This document shows positions 22,261 through 33,283 of a stretch of DNA of 64,000 bases, piece after piece (the first letter of the stretch is position 1; each line of letters opens with the position of its first letter). Source of the DNA: Aquarana catesbeiana (Eukaryota; Chordata; Amphibia; Anura; Ranidae); contig NC_133333.1 of the NCBI RefSeq assembly GCF_042186555.1, positions 224,542,257 to 224,606,256 on the forward strand, in the 5' to 3' direction. The notes below the pieces were generated by a model that was given only the letters and a program-made list of their open reading frames with translations, did no database searches and was not told the origin of the DNA. Both the position numbers and the translations under genes were made by a program.

Positions 22261-22499
22261 CATGGTTACATAGTAGGTGAGGTCGAAAAAAGACACAAGT
22301 CCATCCTATGTGTGTGATTATATGTCAGTATTACATTATATATTCCTGTATGTTGCGGTTGTTCAGGTGCTTATCTAAAAGTTTCTTGAAACTATTGATG
22401 CTCCCCGCTGAGACCACCGCCTGTAGAAGGGAATTCCACATCCTTGCCGCTCTTACAGTAAAGAACCCTTTAAGGTTAAACCTCTTTTCTTCTAATTTT
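22261..22499 (-). mobile_element. CR1-type LINE 3' fragment, copy 2
   Basis: Antisense CR1 tail beginning TTACATAGTAGGTGAGGTCG, with remnants of the WNSLLQAVVSAGS-type C-terminus. It sits exactly between AAAATGTCTT and GGTACGCTG of the Tc1 foldback element. Shorter than copies 1 and 3. Confidence 0.88.
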
Positions 22500-22519
22500 G
22501 GTACGCTGACGCCTTAAGA

Positions 22520-22677
22520 CAGGGGTAGGCAACATCGGCCCTCCAGCTGTAGTGAAACTACAAGTCCCATGAGACATTGCAAGACCCTGACAGTCACAGG
22601 CATGACTCCTAGAGGCAGAGGCATGATGGGATTTGTAGTTTCACCACAGCTGGAGGGCCGAGGGTTGCCTACCCCTG
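22520..22677. mobile_element. Foldback hAT-type MITE in the Tc1 element
   Basis: CAGGGGTAGGCAACATCGGCC and GGCCGAGGGTTGCCTACCCCTG are inverted. The flanks CCTTAAGA (22512-22519) and CCCTAAGA (22678-22685) are an 8-bp target duplication with one mismatch. Confidence 0.9.
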
Positions 22678-22762
22678 CCCTAAGAGTTCCCTTCACTGGA
22701 ACTAAGGGGCCAAGCACAACCCCTGAAAAGCAACCCCCACACCATAATCCCCCCTCCACCAA

Positions 22763-23206
22763 ATGATTTAGACCAGTGCACAAAGCAAGGACCATAAAGA
22801 CATGGATGAGCGAGTTTGGAGTGGAGGAACTTGACTGGCCTGCACAAAGTCCTGACCTCAAACCTGATAGAACACCTTTGGGGTGAATTTGAGCGGAGAC
22901 TGCGAGCCAGGCCTCCAGCTTTACTCCTTTACAATGCCATCTCAATTGGAGCAAAACACTGCACTGCCCAGAAATGTGTTGGTCATGTGTAGGGGCTAAA
23001 GAGCTTGGGTCCTGTCAATGCAAAAGTAGGTCATACATCTGCCATACATCGTCTATATCAGTGCCTGACCTCACAAATGCACTTCTGGAAGAATGGTCAA
23101 ACATTCCCATAGACACACTCCTAAACCTTGTGGACAGCCTTCCCAGAAGAGTTGAAGCTGTTATAGCTGCAAAGGGTGGACCAACTCAATATTGAACCCT
23201 ATGGAC
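22763..23206 (+). pseudogene. Tc1 transposase C-terminal fragment
   Basis: Pieces read RPPA and NLIEHLWGEFERRLRARPP (third acidic residue of the DDE triad in the EHLW block), then SVPDLTNALLEEWSNIPIDT and RRVEAVIAAKGGPTQY at the end. An extra segment of about 140 bp (22916-23058) and frameshifts interrupt it. Only a fragment of the enzyme is present. Confidence 0.85.
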
Positions 23207-23209
23207 TTA

Positions 23210-23393
23210 GACCCCATACACACTATTAGATTTTCTGCAGACTTTTGTCTTCAGATTCACCAAAACCATATAATGTGAGGTCAAACCTTAAGAGTTTCAA
23301 TTTGTATGCAATCAGGCAGGCCCTTGCACTACATGGTCTTGGTAAATCTGAAGACAAAATTCTGCCGAAAATCTAATTTGTGTGTATGGGGCC
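23210..23393. mobile_element. Small MITE, GACCCCATACACAC ends
   Basis: GACCCCATACACACTATTAG and CTAATTTGTGTGTATGGGGC are inverted. It sits within the Tc1 right arm at a CTTAG/CTAAG site. Non-coding. Confidence 0.8.
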
Positions 23394-23410
23394 TAAGACT
23401 GGGATGCCAT

Positions 23411-23926
23411 CAGTAAAGGCCAGTGGAAATTTTTTTGGGTGAGGGGCGACAAACAGTATGCCAACTAGCTCCAACCCCACCCCCCAGTCGGTAGCACTTA
23501 CCCCTTCACTGGTGGCTTTACCTGCTCAGCGGCAGCAGCCTCCCATTCACCTACTCTCCACGGGTCATCACAGCGGCGGCCCCCCTCCTTGGTGGCCAAT
23601 GGGGTGTCTTCCTTTTTTGGCCAACTGGAAAATGGTTCTCACACCCGCTTCTAAATTGGCCGGATTGAGGACAGCAAATTGTCGTTCGTTGTTGTAACAC
23701 ACCTGGGTGGGATCGGAGCGCATTCTCTGCGGCCTGAGTCCACCCTATTTTGAAGTCTAATCAGGTGCTTCAAAAAAATCCCCTGCCAGAAAGGGTCCGG
23801 ACGCATAAATAGGGGATGGCCGCAGCAGCCGTGCATAGATTCATGCTATGCATGAATCCATCCATTGCATATAGGGGGTGGCGTGGAGAGAGGGGATGGC
23901 ACCCCTAATGGATGGGCTGCCACTGC
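23411..23926. mobile_element. hAT-like insertion in Tc1 terminal repeat
   Basis: Flanks GATGCCAT (23403-23410) and CATGCCAT (23923-23930 region) look like an 8-bp target duplication. The Tc1 sequence GGGATGCCAT / TAAAGTTCATGTGCG is continuous without it. The left end CAGTAAAGGCCAGTGG is partly mirrored near 23912 (GCCACTGCATG). No transposase is seen. Confidence 0.6.
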
Positions 23927-23991
23927 ATGCCATTAAAGTTCATGTGCGTGTAAAGGCAGGTGTCCCAATACTTTTGACAATATGGTGGACC

Positions 23992-24584
23992 TGTGGAATG
24001 GTTTTTTATTTGTTTGTTTTGTTTTTTTTTAGCAGAATTGGCAGTAGAGGAATGTGCTAATGGTGGCAAGGTCTTGTGCCCCGTTATTTTTTGTTTGAGT
24101 CACCTTTGATGCCCTTAGGTTTCTTTTAATGCAAAAATACAGCGCAGTGTGCTGCACATAATCCATTCCCACTGGGCTTTGAAAATTATCAACATGTTTT
24201 TGTGAAAGTACAGGTCACCTGCTCTCCGGGAAGCATCCATCTCCCTCACTAATGATAGCCTAGCTGTAAAAGAGCGATAGATTTAGCTTAAGTGGCAAGT
24301 GCATGCATCTTGCTTCGTCTTTGTATCATAGTAACCGGCATATTGGAATAGGCTTGTTGGGTATCTGTAACTGACAAAGACAATGGATAGGGATGGATAG
24401 ATGAATTAAAGCTGAGTTGCATGCAAATATCAGAAAATACCACTTATCAATTAGGAATTCATTAAAGGGCAATAGTAGTTTCATTATTTTTTTTTTTTTT
24501 AAGTACGTGTAGAAAGCTCAGGCAAAAGCAAAATAAAATCTGAAATGTAAAAAACATATTTATGGTAGAAGAAAATCTATGGGG
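23992..24584. other. ppih intron, no feature seen
   Basis: Nothing recognised. Confidence 0.4.
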
Positions 24585-25110
24585 TTGATTTACTAAAGGC
24601 AAATAGATTGTGCACTTTGCAAAAAGCAGTTGCCCCAAAGCTTAGTAAATGAGCAGACTTCTGTCATCCATCCAATCATGTGCAAGCAGAAATGCTGTTT
24701 TTTTTTTTAATTTTCTTTGCATATGATTGGGTATTATTTGCAAAGTGAATCTTTACCTCGCTTTTTTTTTTAATTTTGCGCTTTTTCAATAAAAATGTGT
24801 AAATATATGTTAATATATATGTGTAAAAATATTCACTAATGAAGCAAACAAAAAAAAGTTTTAATTGTTTATCGTTTATAAAAAAAAAAAAGCAGAAAAA
24901 TAATAATTAAATGGAGGAGAATAGGGAGTGAATTAAGGTTGATTAGAGTAAATTAAGGGGTTAAACAGAGGAACATTGGCTCATCCCTTTGATCTGCAGA
25001 TGAAGAAACAGAAAGATACTAAAAGAAACAATGTTTCTTTTTTTATTTTAGCGTTTCAGGCTGAGCAATGTTTGTAAAAAACATTGCCAGGTGCTTTTTA
25101 TTTTTTTGAT
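24585..25110. repeat. Degenerate MITE half and AGCTGCACGATT-family remnant
   Basis: GGTTGATTTACTAAAGGCAAATAG (24584-24607) and CTTAGTAAATGAGC belong to the 'ttactaaaggcaaa' MITE group also at 45755-45952 and 60310. From about 24940 the phrases CATCCCTTTGATCT and GATGAAGAAAC match the repeat at 14790-15265. Confidence 0.45.
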
Positions 25111-25121
25111 GGCTTCAATTA

Positions 25122-25529
25122 GGCCCCTTTCACACTGGGGCGGTTTGCAGGCGTTATTGCGCTAAAAATACCACCTGCAAACCGCCCCTAAACAGCCTCC
25201 GCTGTTTGTTCAGTGTGAAAGCCCGAGGGCTTTCACACTGAAGCGGTGCGCTGGCAGGACGGTGAAAAAAGTCCTGCAAACCGCTTCTTTGGAGCGGTGT
25301 ATTCACCGCTCCTGCCCATTGAAATCAATGGGACAGTGCGGCTATACCGCGGCAATACTGTGGCTATAGCCGCGCTGTACGAGTGATTTTAACCCTTTTT
25401 CGGCCGCCAGTGGGGGTAAAAACCGCACCGCTAGTGGCCGAATACCGCTGCAAGAACGACGGTACAGCAGCGCTAAAAATAGCGCTGTTGTACCACCGAC
25501 GCCCCCACCGCCCCAGTGTGAAAGGGGCC
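25122..25529. mobile_element. TTA-flanked MITE (GGCCCCTTTCACACTGGGG ends)
   Basis: Perfect 17-bp terminal inverted repeat GGCCCCTTTCACACTGG with TTA on both sides (25119-25121, 25530-25532). The interior is GC-rich with repeated GCGGT motifs and internal palindromes. PIF/Harbinger-like by target site. Confidence 0.88.
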
Positions 25530-25532
25530 TTA

Positions 25533-26378
25533 CCAGACTTCTTTAACACGTCAGCTGTCAACAGAGGGGACCCACTGACAGCTCAAAGAATGGAGCTTGA
25601 AAGTATGGGTTTCAGGTATCGGTGCATTTGCAGGAGTACCGATATTTGTGAAAATACTCGGTATTGATACCGATACCGGTATCGGTCCAACCCTAGTGAT
25701 GTGCAATGCTGATGGCAGCCAGGGACCATGCATTTTTTATGCCTAGGCTTTAAGACATGTAAGGGGGCTAATCATGTAGTTTTTTTTTTTTGTTTTTTTT
25801 TGTTTTTTTTTTATTGTACTCTTTTATGTAAAATACCATGCATTGACAATGCTGGCATGTGCCCTGTTGATTCATATGAACTGTGTGCATCTAGAAAAAA
25901 GAAGGGTTAAGCTGAACAGGGTGTGATGCTCATCCATAGTTCATAGAGGTGGTATATGACACAGAATGTTGCAGACCTGCAGTAGTGAATAGTGGTACCC
26001 CACCCCTGTCTGTGCAGCTTGGCTGGAGGGGGGAGGAATCAAAAGACTGGCTGGATAGAATTACTGGGCGGTCCACTGCAAGGATAGTTTTTGTGCAATT
26101 CCCAGAGTTCAGCTTTGGGGCTGATTCACATTAGAACACAGTGCAGGAAAAGGTGCAATACATACGTCTTTCCTGCACTGCACACAAACACGCTGCCCTT
26201 CATTATTAATGGCACCTCAAATACATCTCTTAAAACGCAGTACTGTGCGGTTTGGTGCAGCGCAGTTTGCAACAATAATGTCTGCAATACTTTTTCCTTG
26301 TTCTGGTATGTTTGGCAGCTCATTGAAGTGAATGGCATGTCAAAACCAGAACACGCGTGTTCTGGCGTTAACCGGGCC
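25533..26378. other. Mixed repeat remnants, no gene
   Basis: 25610-25695 has ACCGATACCGGTATCGGTCC, the end of a hAT-like repeat. 26115-26378 has a weak MITE with TTCACATTAG and GCGTTAACCGGGCC ends. A poly-T tract lies at 25780-25812. No coding signal. Confidence 0.4.
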
Positions 26379-27348
26379 TTAACCACTTCGGAAGATTTAC
26401 CCCCCCTTCATAACCAGGCCATTAATTGCAATACGGCACTGTGTTAATTTAATTGACAATTGCGCGTTCATGCAACGCTGTACCCAAATTAGATTTATGA
26501 TATTTCTTTTCCCTCCCACAAATAGAGCTTTCTTTTTGGGGGTATTTGATCACCTCTGCGGTTTTTATTTTATGCGCTATAAAGACCGACAATTCTGAAA
26601 AGAAAAAAAAAAACAATATTTGTTACTTTCTGTTAAACATTTCTTCATAAATTTAGGCCAATATGTATTCTGCTACATGTTTTTGGTTAAAATAAAAATA
26701 AAAAATCCCAGTAAGTGTATTTTGATTGGTTTGCACAAAAGTTATAGCGTGTACAAACTATGGTGTATATATACTGGAATTTTCCTTTTTCTTTTCTTTT
26801 TTTGTTATACTAGTAATGGCGGTGATTGGCAACTTTTAATGGGACTGCGACAATCTGACCCTAACTGACACTTTGTGAGAACCAGTGACACCAAAACAGT
26901 GATCAGTGCTAAAAATATGCACTGTCACTGTACTAATGACACTGGCTGAGAAGGGATTAAACATCTAGGACAATCAAAGGGTTAAATGTGTGCCTAACCA
27001 GTGTTTTTGTGTACTATGTGTGCTGTTATTACTAAGGGATATGGTGGTTTTTATTACCTGCTTTGCAGAGAAAGAAAATCCATCACATCCCCACTGTCAG
27101 GACGGAGCTCTGCATTGTTTACATATGCAGAGCTCCGTCTAGCCTCTCTCCTCGATGATCAGCGGGTGCTGGCAGGCATCCATTGGCCGGCATATAAACA
27201 GAAAAGTCAGTTCTACTACCCCATACCTCACATAGATAGCAGAGCTCCCAGGTGCTCGATCTACAGTCGCTGGCTGAGTAGAATAATGTTGAAAAAAAAA
27301 AGATCTGCACTCCAGTTGCTCTTAAAATTTCTTCATTTTATTACATAG

Positions 27349-30324
27349 TAGGGGTGCAATGGATCAAAAAACTCACGGTTCAGATCGTTCCTCGGATCAG
27401 AGTCAAGGATCGGATCATTTTTCAGATCAGCAATATCCACATCTCCCCCCACTGTAATATACACATCTCACCCACTGTAATATACACATCTCCCCCACTG
27501 TAATATCCACATCTCCCCACACTGTAATATACACATCTCACCCACTGTAATATACACATCTCCCCCACTGTAATATCCACATCTCCCCCCCACTGTAATA
27601 TCCACATCTCCCCCCACTGTAATATCCACATCTCCCCCCCACTGTAATATCCACATCTCCCCCCACTGTAATATCCACATCTCCCCCCCACTGTAATATC
27701 CACATCTCCCCCCACTGTAATATACACATCTCCCCCCACTGTAATATTCACATCTCCCCCCACTGTAATATCCACATCTCCCCACTAATATCCACATCTC
27801 CCCACTAATATCCACATCTCCCCCCACTGTAATATCCACATCTCCCCCCACTGTAATATACACATCTCCCCCCACTGTAATATCCACATCTCCCCACTAA
27901 TATCCACATCTCCCCCCCACTGTAATATACACATCTCACCCACTGTAATATCCACATCTCCCCCACTGTAATATCCACATCTCCCCCCCACTGTAATATA
28001 CACATCTCACCCACTGTAATATCCACATCTCCCCCACTGTAATATCCACATCTCCCCCCCACTGTAATATACACATCTCCCCCACTGTAATATCCACATC
28101 TCCCCCCCACTGTAATATCCACATCTCCCCCCACTGTAATATCCACATCTCCCCCCACTGTAATATCCACATCTCCCCCCACTGTAATATCCACATCTCC
28201 CCCCACTGTAATATCCACATCTCCCCCACTGTAATATCCACATCTCCCCCCACTGTAATATCCACATCTCCCCCCACTGTAATATCCACATCTCCCCCAC
28301 TGTAATATCCACATCTCCCCCACTGTAATATCCACATCTCCCCCCACTGTAATATCCACATCTCCCCCCACTGTAATATCCACATCTCCCCCACTGTAAT
28401 ATCCACATCTCCCCCACTGTAATATCCACATCATCTCCCCCCACTGTAATATCCACATCATCTCCCCCCACTGTAATATCCACATCTCCCCCACTGTAAT
28501 ATCCACATCTCCCCCCACTGTAATATCCACATCTCCCCCCACTGTAATATCCACATCTCCCCCCACTGTAATATCCACATCTCCCCCACTGTAATATCCA
28601 CATCTCCCCCACTGTAATATACACATCTCCCCCACTGTAATATCCACATCTCCCCCACTGTAATATCCACATCTCCCCCACTGTAATATCCACATCTCCC
28701 CCCACTGTAATATCCACATCTCCCCCACTGTAATATCCACATCTCCCCCCACTGTAATATCCACATCTCCCCCCACTGTAATATCCACATCTCCCCCACT
28801 GTAATATCCACATCTCCCCACTAATATCCACATCTCCCCCCCACTGTAATATACACATCTCACCCACTGTAATATACACATCTCACCCACTGTAATATCC
28901 ACATCTCCCCCACTGTAATATCCACATCTCCCCCCCACTGTAATATACACATCTCACCCCCACTGTAATATCCACATCTCCCCCACTGTAATATCCACAT
29001 CTCCCCCCCACTGTAATATCCACATCTCCCCCACTGTAATATCCACATCTCCCCCCCACTGTAATATACACATCTCACCCACTGTAATATCCACATCTCC
29101 CCCACTGTAATATCCACATCTCCCCCCACTGTAATATCCACATCTCCCCCCACTGTAATATCCACATCTCCCCCCACTGTAATATCCACATCTCCCCCAC
29201 TGTAATATCCACATCTCCCCCCACTGTAATATCCACATCTCCCCCCACTGTAATATCCACATCTCCCCCCACTGTAATATCCACATCTCCCCCCACTGTA
29301 ATATCCACATCTCCCCCACTGTAATATCCACATCTCCCCCACTGTAATATCCACATCTCCCCCCACTGTAATATCCACATCTCCCCCCACTGTAATATCC
29401 ACATCTCCCCCCACTGTAATATCCACATCTCCCCCACTGTAATATCCACATCTCCCCCACTGTAATATACACATCTCCCCCACTGTAATATCCACATCTC
29501 CCCCACTGTAATATCCACATCTCCCCCACTGTAATATCCACATCTCCCCCCACTGTAATATCCACATCTCCCCCCACTGTAATATCCACATCTCCCCCAC
29601 TGTAATATCCACATCTCCCCACTAATATCCACATCTCCCCCCCACTGTAATATCCACATCTCCCCCCACTGTAATATCCACATCTCCCCCACTGTAATAT
29701 CCACATCTCCCCCACTGTAATATCCACATCTCCCCACTAATATCCACATCTCCCCCCCACTGTAATATACACATCTCACCCACTGTAATATCCACATCTC
29801 CCCCACTAATATCCACATCTCCCCCACTAATATCCACATCTCCCCCACTGTAATATACACATCTCACCCACTGTAATATCCACATCTCCCCACTGTAATA
29901 TCCACATCTCCCCCCACTGTAATATTCACATCTCCCCACTAATATCCACATCTCCCCCCACTGTAATATCCACATCTCCCCCACTGTAATATTCACATCT
30001 CCCCCACTAATATCCACATCTCCCCCACTGTAATATCCACATCTCCCCCCACTGTAATAACTAACGTCTCCCCACATCTCCTGACTTGTAATAGGCACAT
30101 CACCTCCAACGATTGTCTGCTTGCTTGCAGTTGAGGCGGGTGATGATGACGTCAGCACGCAGCTCACCTAAGCCGCCGCCAGGTGTACCAAGATGGCCAC
30201 CGCTCCGGAGCTAGGCCTAAGCCATGGTCTTTCCTAAGGCCGAGGCAGCGGAGCGCGTGGTGTGCCGATCCGAACAGATTGACCCATTCGGATCACGGAT
30301 CGGTGATGATCCGTTGCACCCCTA
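27349..30324. mobile_element. hAT-type MITE expanded by an internal minisatellite
   Basis: Ends TAGGGGTGCAATGGATC and GATCCGTTGCACCCCTA are inverted, and GGATCGGATCATTTTTC and TCGGATCACGGATCGG follow inward. Flanks TTACATAG (27341-27348) and TTAAATAG (30325-30332) form an 8-bp target duplication with one mismatch. Almost all of the 2976 bp is minisatellite; only about 80 bp on the left and 260 bp on the right are element sequence. Confidence 0.88.
27430..30060. repeat. Minisatellite, 23-24 bp unit, about 110 copies
   Basis: The unit is ATCCACATCTCCCCCACTGTA plus AT, with five to eight C residues. Variants include units with ATACACATCTCACCC and shortened units lacking TGTA (CCCACTAATATCC). 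The right edge decays into CTAACGTCTCCCCACATCTCC. Because 24 is a multiple of three and the unit has no minus-strand stop, very long minus-strand open frames (up to 381 codons, of Asp-Ile-Thr-Val-Gly or Trp-Ile-Leu-Gln-Trp-Gly repeats) appear by chance. Confidence 0.97.
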
Positions 30325-30704
30325 TTAAATAGCCACAGTGAACAAGCACATATTAAGTCAGTTGACGCGTTTCAGCCTATAAGGCCTTAGTCATAACCAT
30401 CCATTGGACGGCACCTGCTGATCGGCTGCCGCTGTGACTAATCACAGCAGAAGCAGTGTGCATGCGTGTCCACCTACCAGGAAATGCATAATTACATATA
30501 TGTGATTCTGGATTAAACGGTCATCCTGTAGTATTACATTTGTTATGGAGTGGTTGGGAAGTGGTTAAAGGCCTCCTAAGGGAATAAGAAGGCCGCCATT
30601 GTCACTGACCCAGAACGCTTGAAGTCGGAGTAAAGTCAGGACTGGTGATTTGCATACCCAATCCTGCTCAACAAGCATTCTCAGAGGGATTAGCAATGGC
30701 AGCG

Positions 30705-30824
<120 letters not shown>

Positions 30825-31125
30825 CACAGTCATGGCCGAAGTTGTTGGCACCCCAGAAATTTTTTCAGAAAATCAAGTATTGCAGTAACACATGTTTTGC
30901 TATATACGTTTATTCCCTTTGTGTATATTGAAACAAAACAAAAGAAGGGAGGAAAAAAAGCAAATTGGACATAATGTCACACAAAACTCCAAAAATGGGT
31001 TGGTCAAAATTCTTGGCACCCTTAACTTAATATTTGGTTGCACACCCTTTGGAAAAATTAACTGAAATCAGTCACTTCCTATAACCATCAATAAGCTTCT
31101 TACACCTTTCACCCGGAATTTTGGA

Positions 31126-32084
31126 CTACTCTTTCTTTGCAAACTGCTCCAGGTTTGTCTTATTGGAAGGGCGCCTTTTCCCAACAGCAATTTTAATATC
31201 TCTCCACAGGTGTTCAATGGGATTTAGATCTGGACTCATTGCTGGCCACTTTAGAACTCTCCAAAGTGCTTTTCTGGGTGCTTTTTGACGTATGTTTGGG
31301 GTCATTGTCCTGCTGGAAGACCCAAGATCTCGGCCGCAAATCCAGCATTCTGACACTGGGCTCTACAGTGCGACCCAAAATCCTTTGGTAATCCTCAGAT
31401 TTCATGATGCCTTGCACACATTCAAGGCACCCAGTGCCAGAGGCAACAAAACAACCCCAAAACACCATTGAACCTCCACCATATTTCACTGTAGGTACTG
31501 TGTTCTTTTCTTTGTAGGCCTCATTCCGTTTTCGGTAAACAGTAGAATGATATGCTTTACCAAAAAGCTCTATCTTGGTCTCATCTGTCCACAAGACGTT
31601 TTCCCAGAAGGATTTTGGCTTACTCAAGTACATTTTTGGCAAACTGTAGTCTTGCTTTTTTAGGTCTCTGTCTCAGCAGTGGGGTCCTCCTGGGTCTCCT
31701 GCCATAGCGTTTCATTTCATTTAAATGTCGATGGATAGTTCGCGCTGACACTGATGCTCCCTGAGCCTTCAGGACAGCTTGAATTTCTTTGGAACTTGTT
31801 TGGGGCTGCTTATCCACCATCCGGACTATCCTGCGTTGCAGCCTTTCATCAATTTTTCTCTTCTGTCCACGCCCAGAGAGATTAGCTAGAGTGCCATGGG
31901 TTGCAAACTTCTTGATAATGTTGCGCACTGTGGACAAAGGCAAATCTAGATCTCTGGAGATGGACTTGTAACCTTGAGATTGTTGATATTTTTCCACAAT
32001 TTTAGTTCTCAAGTCGTCAGACAGTTCTCTTCTCCTCTTTCTGTTGTCCATGCTTAGTGTGGCATACACAGACCCACAATGCAA
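31126..32084 (-). pseudogene. Tc1 transposase, frameshifted (element B)
   Basis: The minus-strand start is near 32050 (MDNRKRRRELSDDLRTKIV). Two helix-turn-helix units follow: SISRDLDLPLSTVRNIIKKF and a second region KIDERLQRRIVRMVDKQP through SARTIHRHLNEM with the AT-hook-like GRGQKR between. The frame shifts near 31630. The catalytic core continues with LWTDETKIELFG and QQDNDPKHTSKST, shifts again near 31290, and ends SPDLNPIEHLWRDIKIAVG with the final acidic residue. All DDE residues are present, so two small indels are the main defects. This is the least decayed transposase here. Confidence 0.93.
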
Positions 32085-32171
32085 AGACTAAGTGAACTTC
32101 TCTCCTTTTTATCTGCTTTCAGGTGTGATTTGTATATTGCCCACACCTGTTACTTGCCCCAGGTGAGTTTA

Positions 32172-32501
32172 AGGGCCCTCTCACACTGGGGTGGGGGCGG
32201 CGTCGGCGGTAAAGCGGTTTTACACACACACCCCACCCCCGCTAGCGGCCGAGAAAGGGTTAAAAACCACCGCAAAGTGCCTCCGGCGGTATAGCCGCGC
32301 TGTCACATTGATTTCAATGGGAAGGAGCAGTATACACTCTGCTCCTTCACTGCTCCAAAGATGCTGCTAGCAGGACTTTTTTTCCCATCCTGCTAGCGGG
32401 GCTTTCACACTGGAATCAAAGCAGCGGCACTTTCGGGTCGGTTTGCAGGCGCTATTATTAGCGCAATAGCGCCTGCAAACCGCCCCAGTGTGAAAGGGCC
32501 C
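32172..32501. mobile_element. TTA-flanked MITE inside Tc1 B
   Basis: AGGGCCCTCTCACACTGGGG and CCCCAGTGTGAAAGGGCCC are inverted, with TTA on both sides (32169-32171 and 32502-32504). Same family as 25122-25529. Confidence 0.85.
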
Positions 32502-32766
32502 TTAGGGAGCATCACATGCTTGAAACAATCTTATTTATCCACAATTTTGAAAGGGTGCCAAAAATTTTGACCAGCCCATTTTTGGAGTTTTGTGTGACAT
32601 TATGTCCAATTTGCTTTTTTTCCTCCCTTTTTTTGTTTTGTTCCAAGACACACAAGGGGAATAAACATGTGTATAGCAAAACGTGTTACTGCAATACTTT
32701 TCTGTGAGAAATACTTGATTTTCTGGAAAAATTTCTGGGGTGCCAACAATTTTGGCCATGACTGTG

Positions 32767-32796
32767 TGTGTGTGTATATATATGTGTGTGTGTGTA

Positions 32797-32845
<49 letters not shown>

Positions 32846-32852
32846 GTATGTA

Positions 32853-32945
<93 letters not shown>
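32767..32945. repeat. (TG)n(TA)n microsatellite, right of Tc1 B
   Basis: Alternating TG and TA blocks, then about 70 bp of TA. Open frames here are Ile-Tyr or Val-Cys repeats and not genes. Confidence 0.97.
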
Positions 32946-32947
<2 letters not shown>

Positions 32948-33283
32948 ATGCACCATTCTCTCTGCTCACATTGATACAAACAGAAATATCAGTTTTGGAT
33001 GGACAAATCCTTTAAAAACCTTCAAGGGTAGTGTGTTGTTTTTAGCATAAGGATTATTGCGAGTTATATTCCTGTTTTTATCATTTGTGTTGTCAGTTTG
33101 TAGACTTTGATTCCTGGATGGGTGGTGAGGATTCAGCACTCCCTTACCACCTATCAACACGAAGAGTGATAAGGAACTCTCTTTTATGGACATGTGAAGA
33201 ATGTGACTGGTAGAGTTGTATGAGTCAGCCGTGTGTATACATCGGACTATAGTGCACCTGTAACCGTCTCCTCTTCCTCCTAG

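Larger units (their letters stand above)
21430..23991. mobile_element. Tc1/mariner foldback element with five nested insertions
   Basis: Termini CACTATTATGTCAAAAGTATTG and CCAATACTTTTGACAATATGG are inverted. The left arm (21430-21812) carries the transposase C-terminus on the minus strand and the right arm (22763-23206) carries it on the plus strand, so the arms are long inverted repeats. The piece AAAATGTCTT / GGTACGCTGACGCCTTAAGA (22243-22258, 22500-22519) marks the original middle. Insertions are a SINE, a CR1 tail, a hAT MITE, a small MITE and a larger hAT-like piece, each listed separately. Confidence 0.85.
27290..30398 (-). repeat. Hammerhead-like repeat, antisense copy, interrupted
   Basis: The outer parts (27290-27348 and 30325-30398) are the inverse complement of 6270-6415: GCACTCCAGTTGCTCTTAAA, then AATAGCCACAGTGAACAAGC, then GTTGACGCGTTTCAGCC. 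On the minus strand the latter reads TGACTAAGGCCTTATAGGCTGAAAC. A 3-kb element sits in the middle at a TTAAATAG site. Confidence 0.75.
26379..30568 (+). mobile_element. TTAACCACTT repeat family 1, copy b, interrupted
   Basis: Begins TTAACCACTTCGG and has the hallmark ACAAATAGAGCTTTCTTTT at 26518-26536. About 27285-30400 is a nested insertion. The remaining part (GGCACCTGCTGATCGGCTGCC onward) ends GGAAGTGGTTAA at 30568, so TTAA lies at both outer ends. Confidence 0.6.
30825..32766 (-). mobile_element. Tc1/mariner element B in a microsatellite
   Basis: Inverted ends CACAGTCATGGCCGAAG and TTTGGCCATGACTGTG with inner GTTGGCACCCCAGAAAT / GGGGTGCCAACAATTTTGG. The left flank is TA. It carries a nearly complete transposase gene on the minus strand and a TTA-flanked MITE at 32172-32501, between the gene and the right terminus. 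Length without the MITE is about 1.6 kb, the normal size. Confidence 0.95.

Noticed and set aside
22514..22954. 146-codon minus-strand frame
   Set aside because: Runs through a foldback MITE and the antisense of a transposase remnant.
27430..30060. CRISPR-like array
   Set aside because: Units are contiguous with no unique spacers, and the surroundings are clearly vertebrate.
27422..30167. Very long minus-strand open frames (up to 381 codons)
   Set aside because: They arise from a 24-bp unit without stops; the peptide is a simple repeat that shifts frame with each C-run change, and the same DNA is open in several frames.
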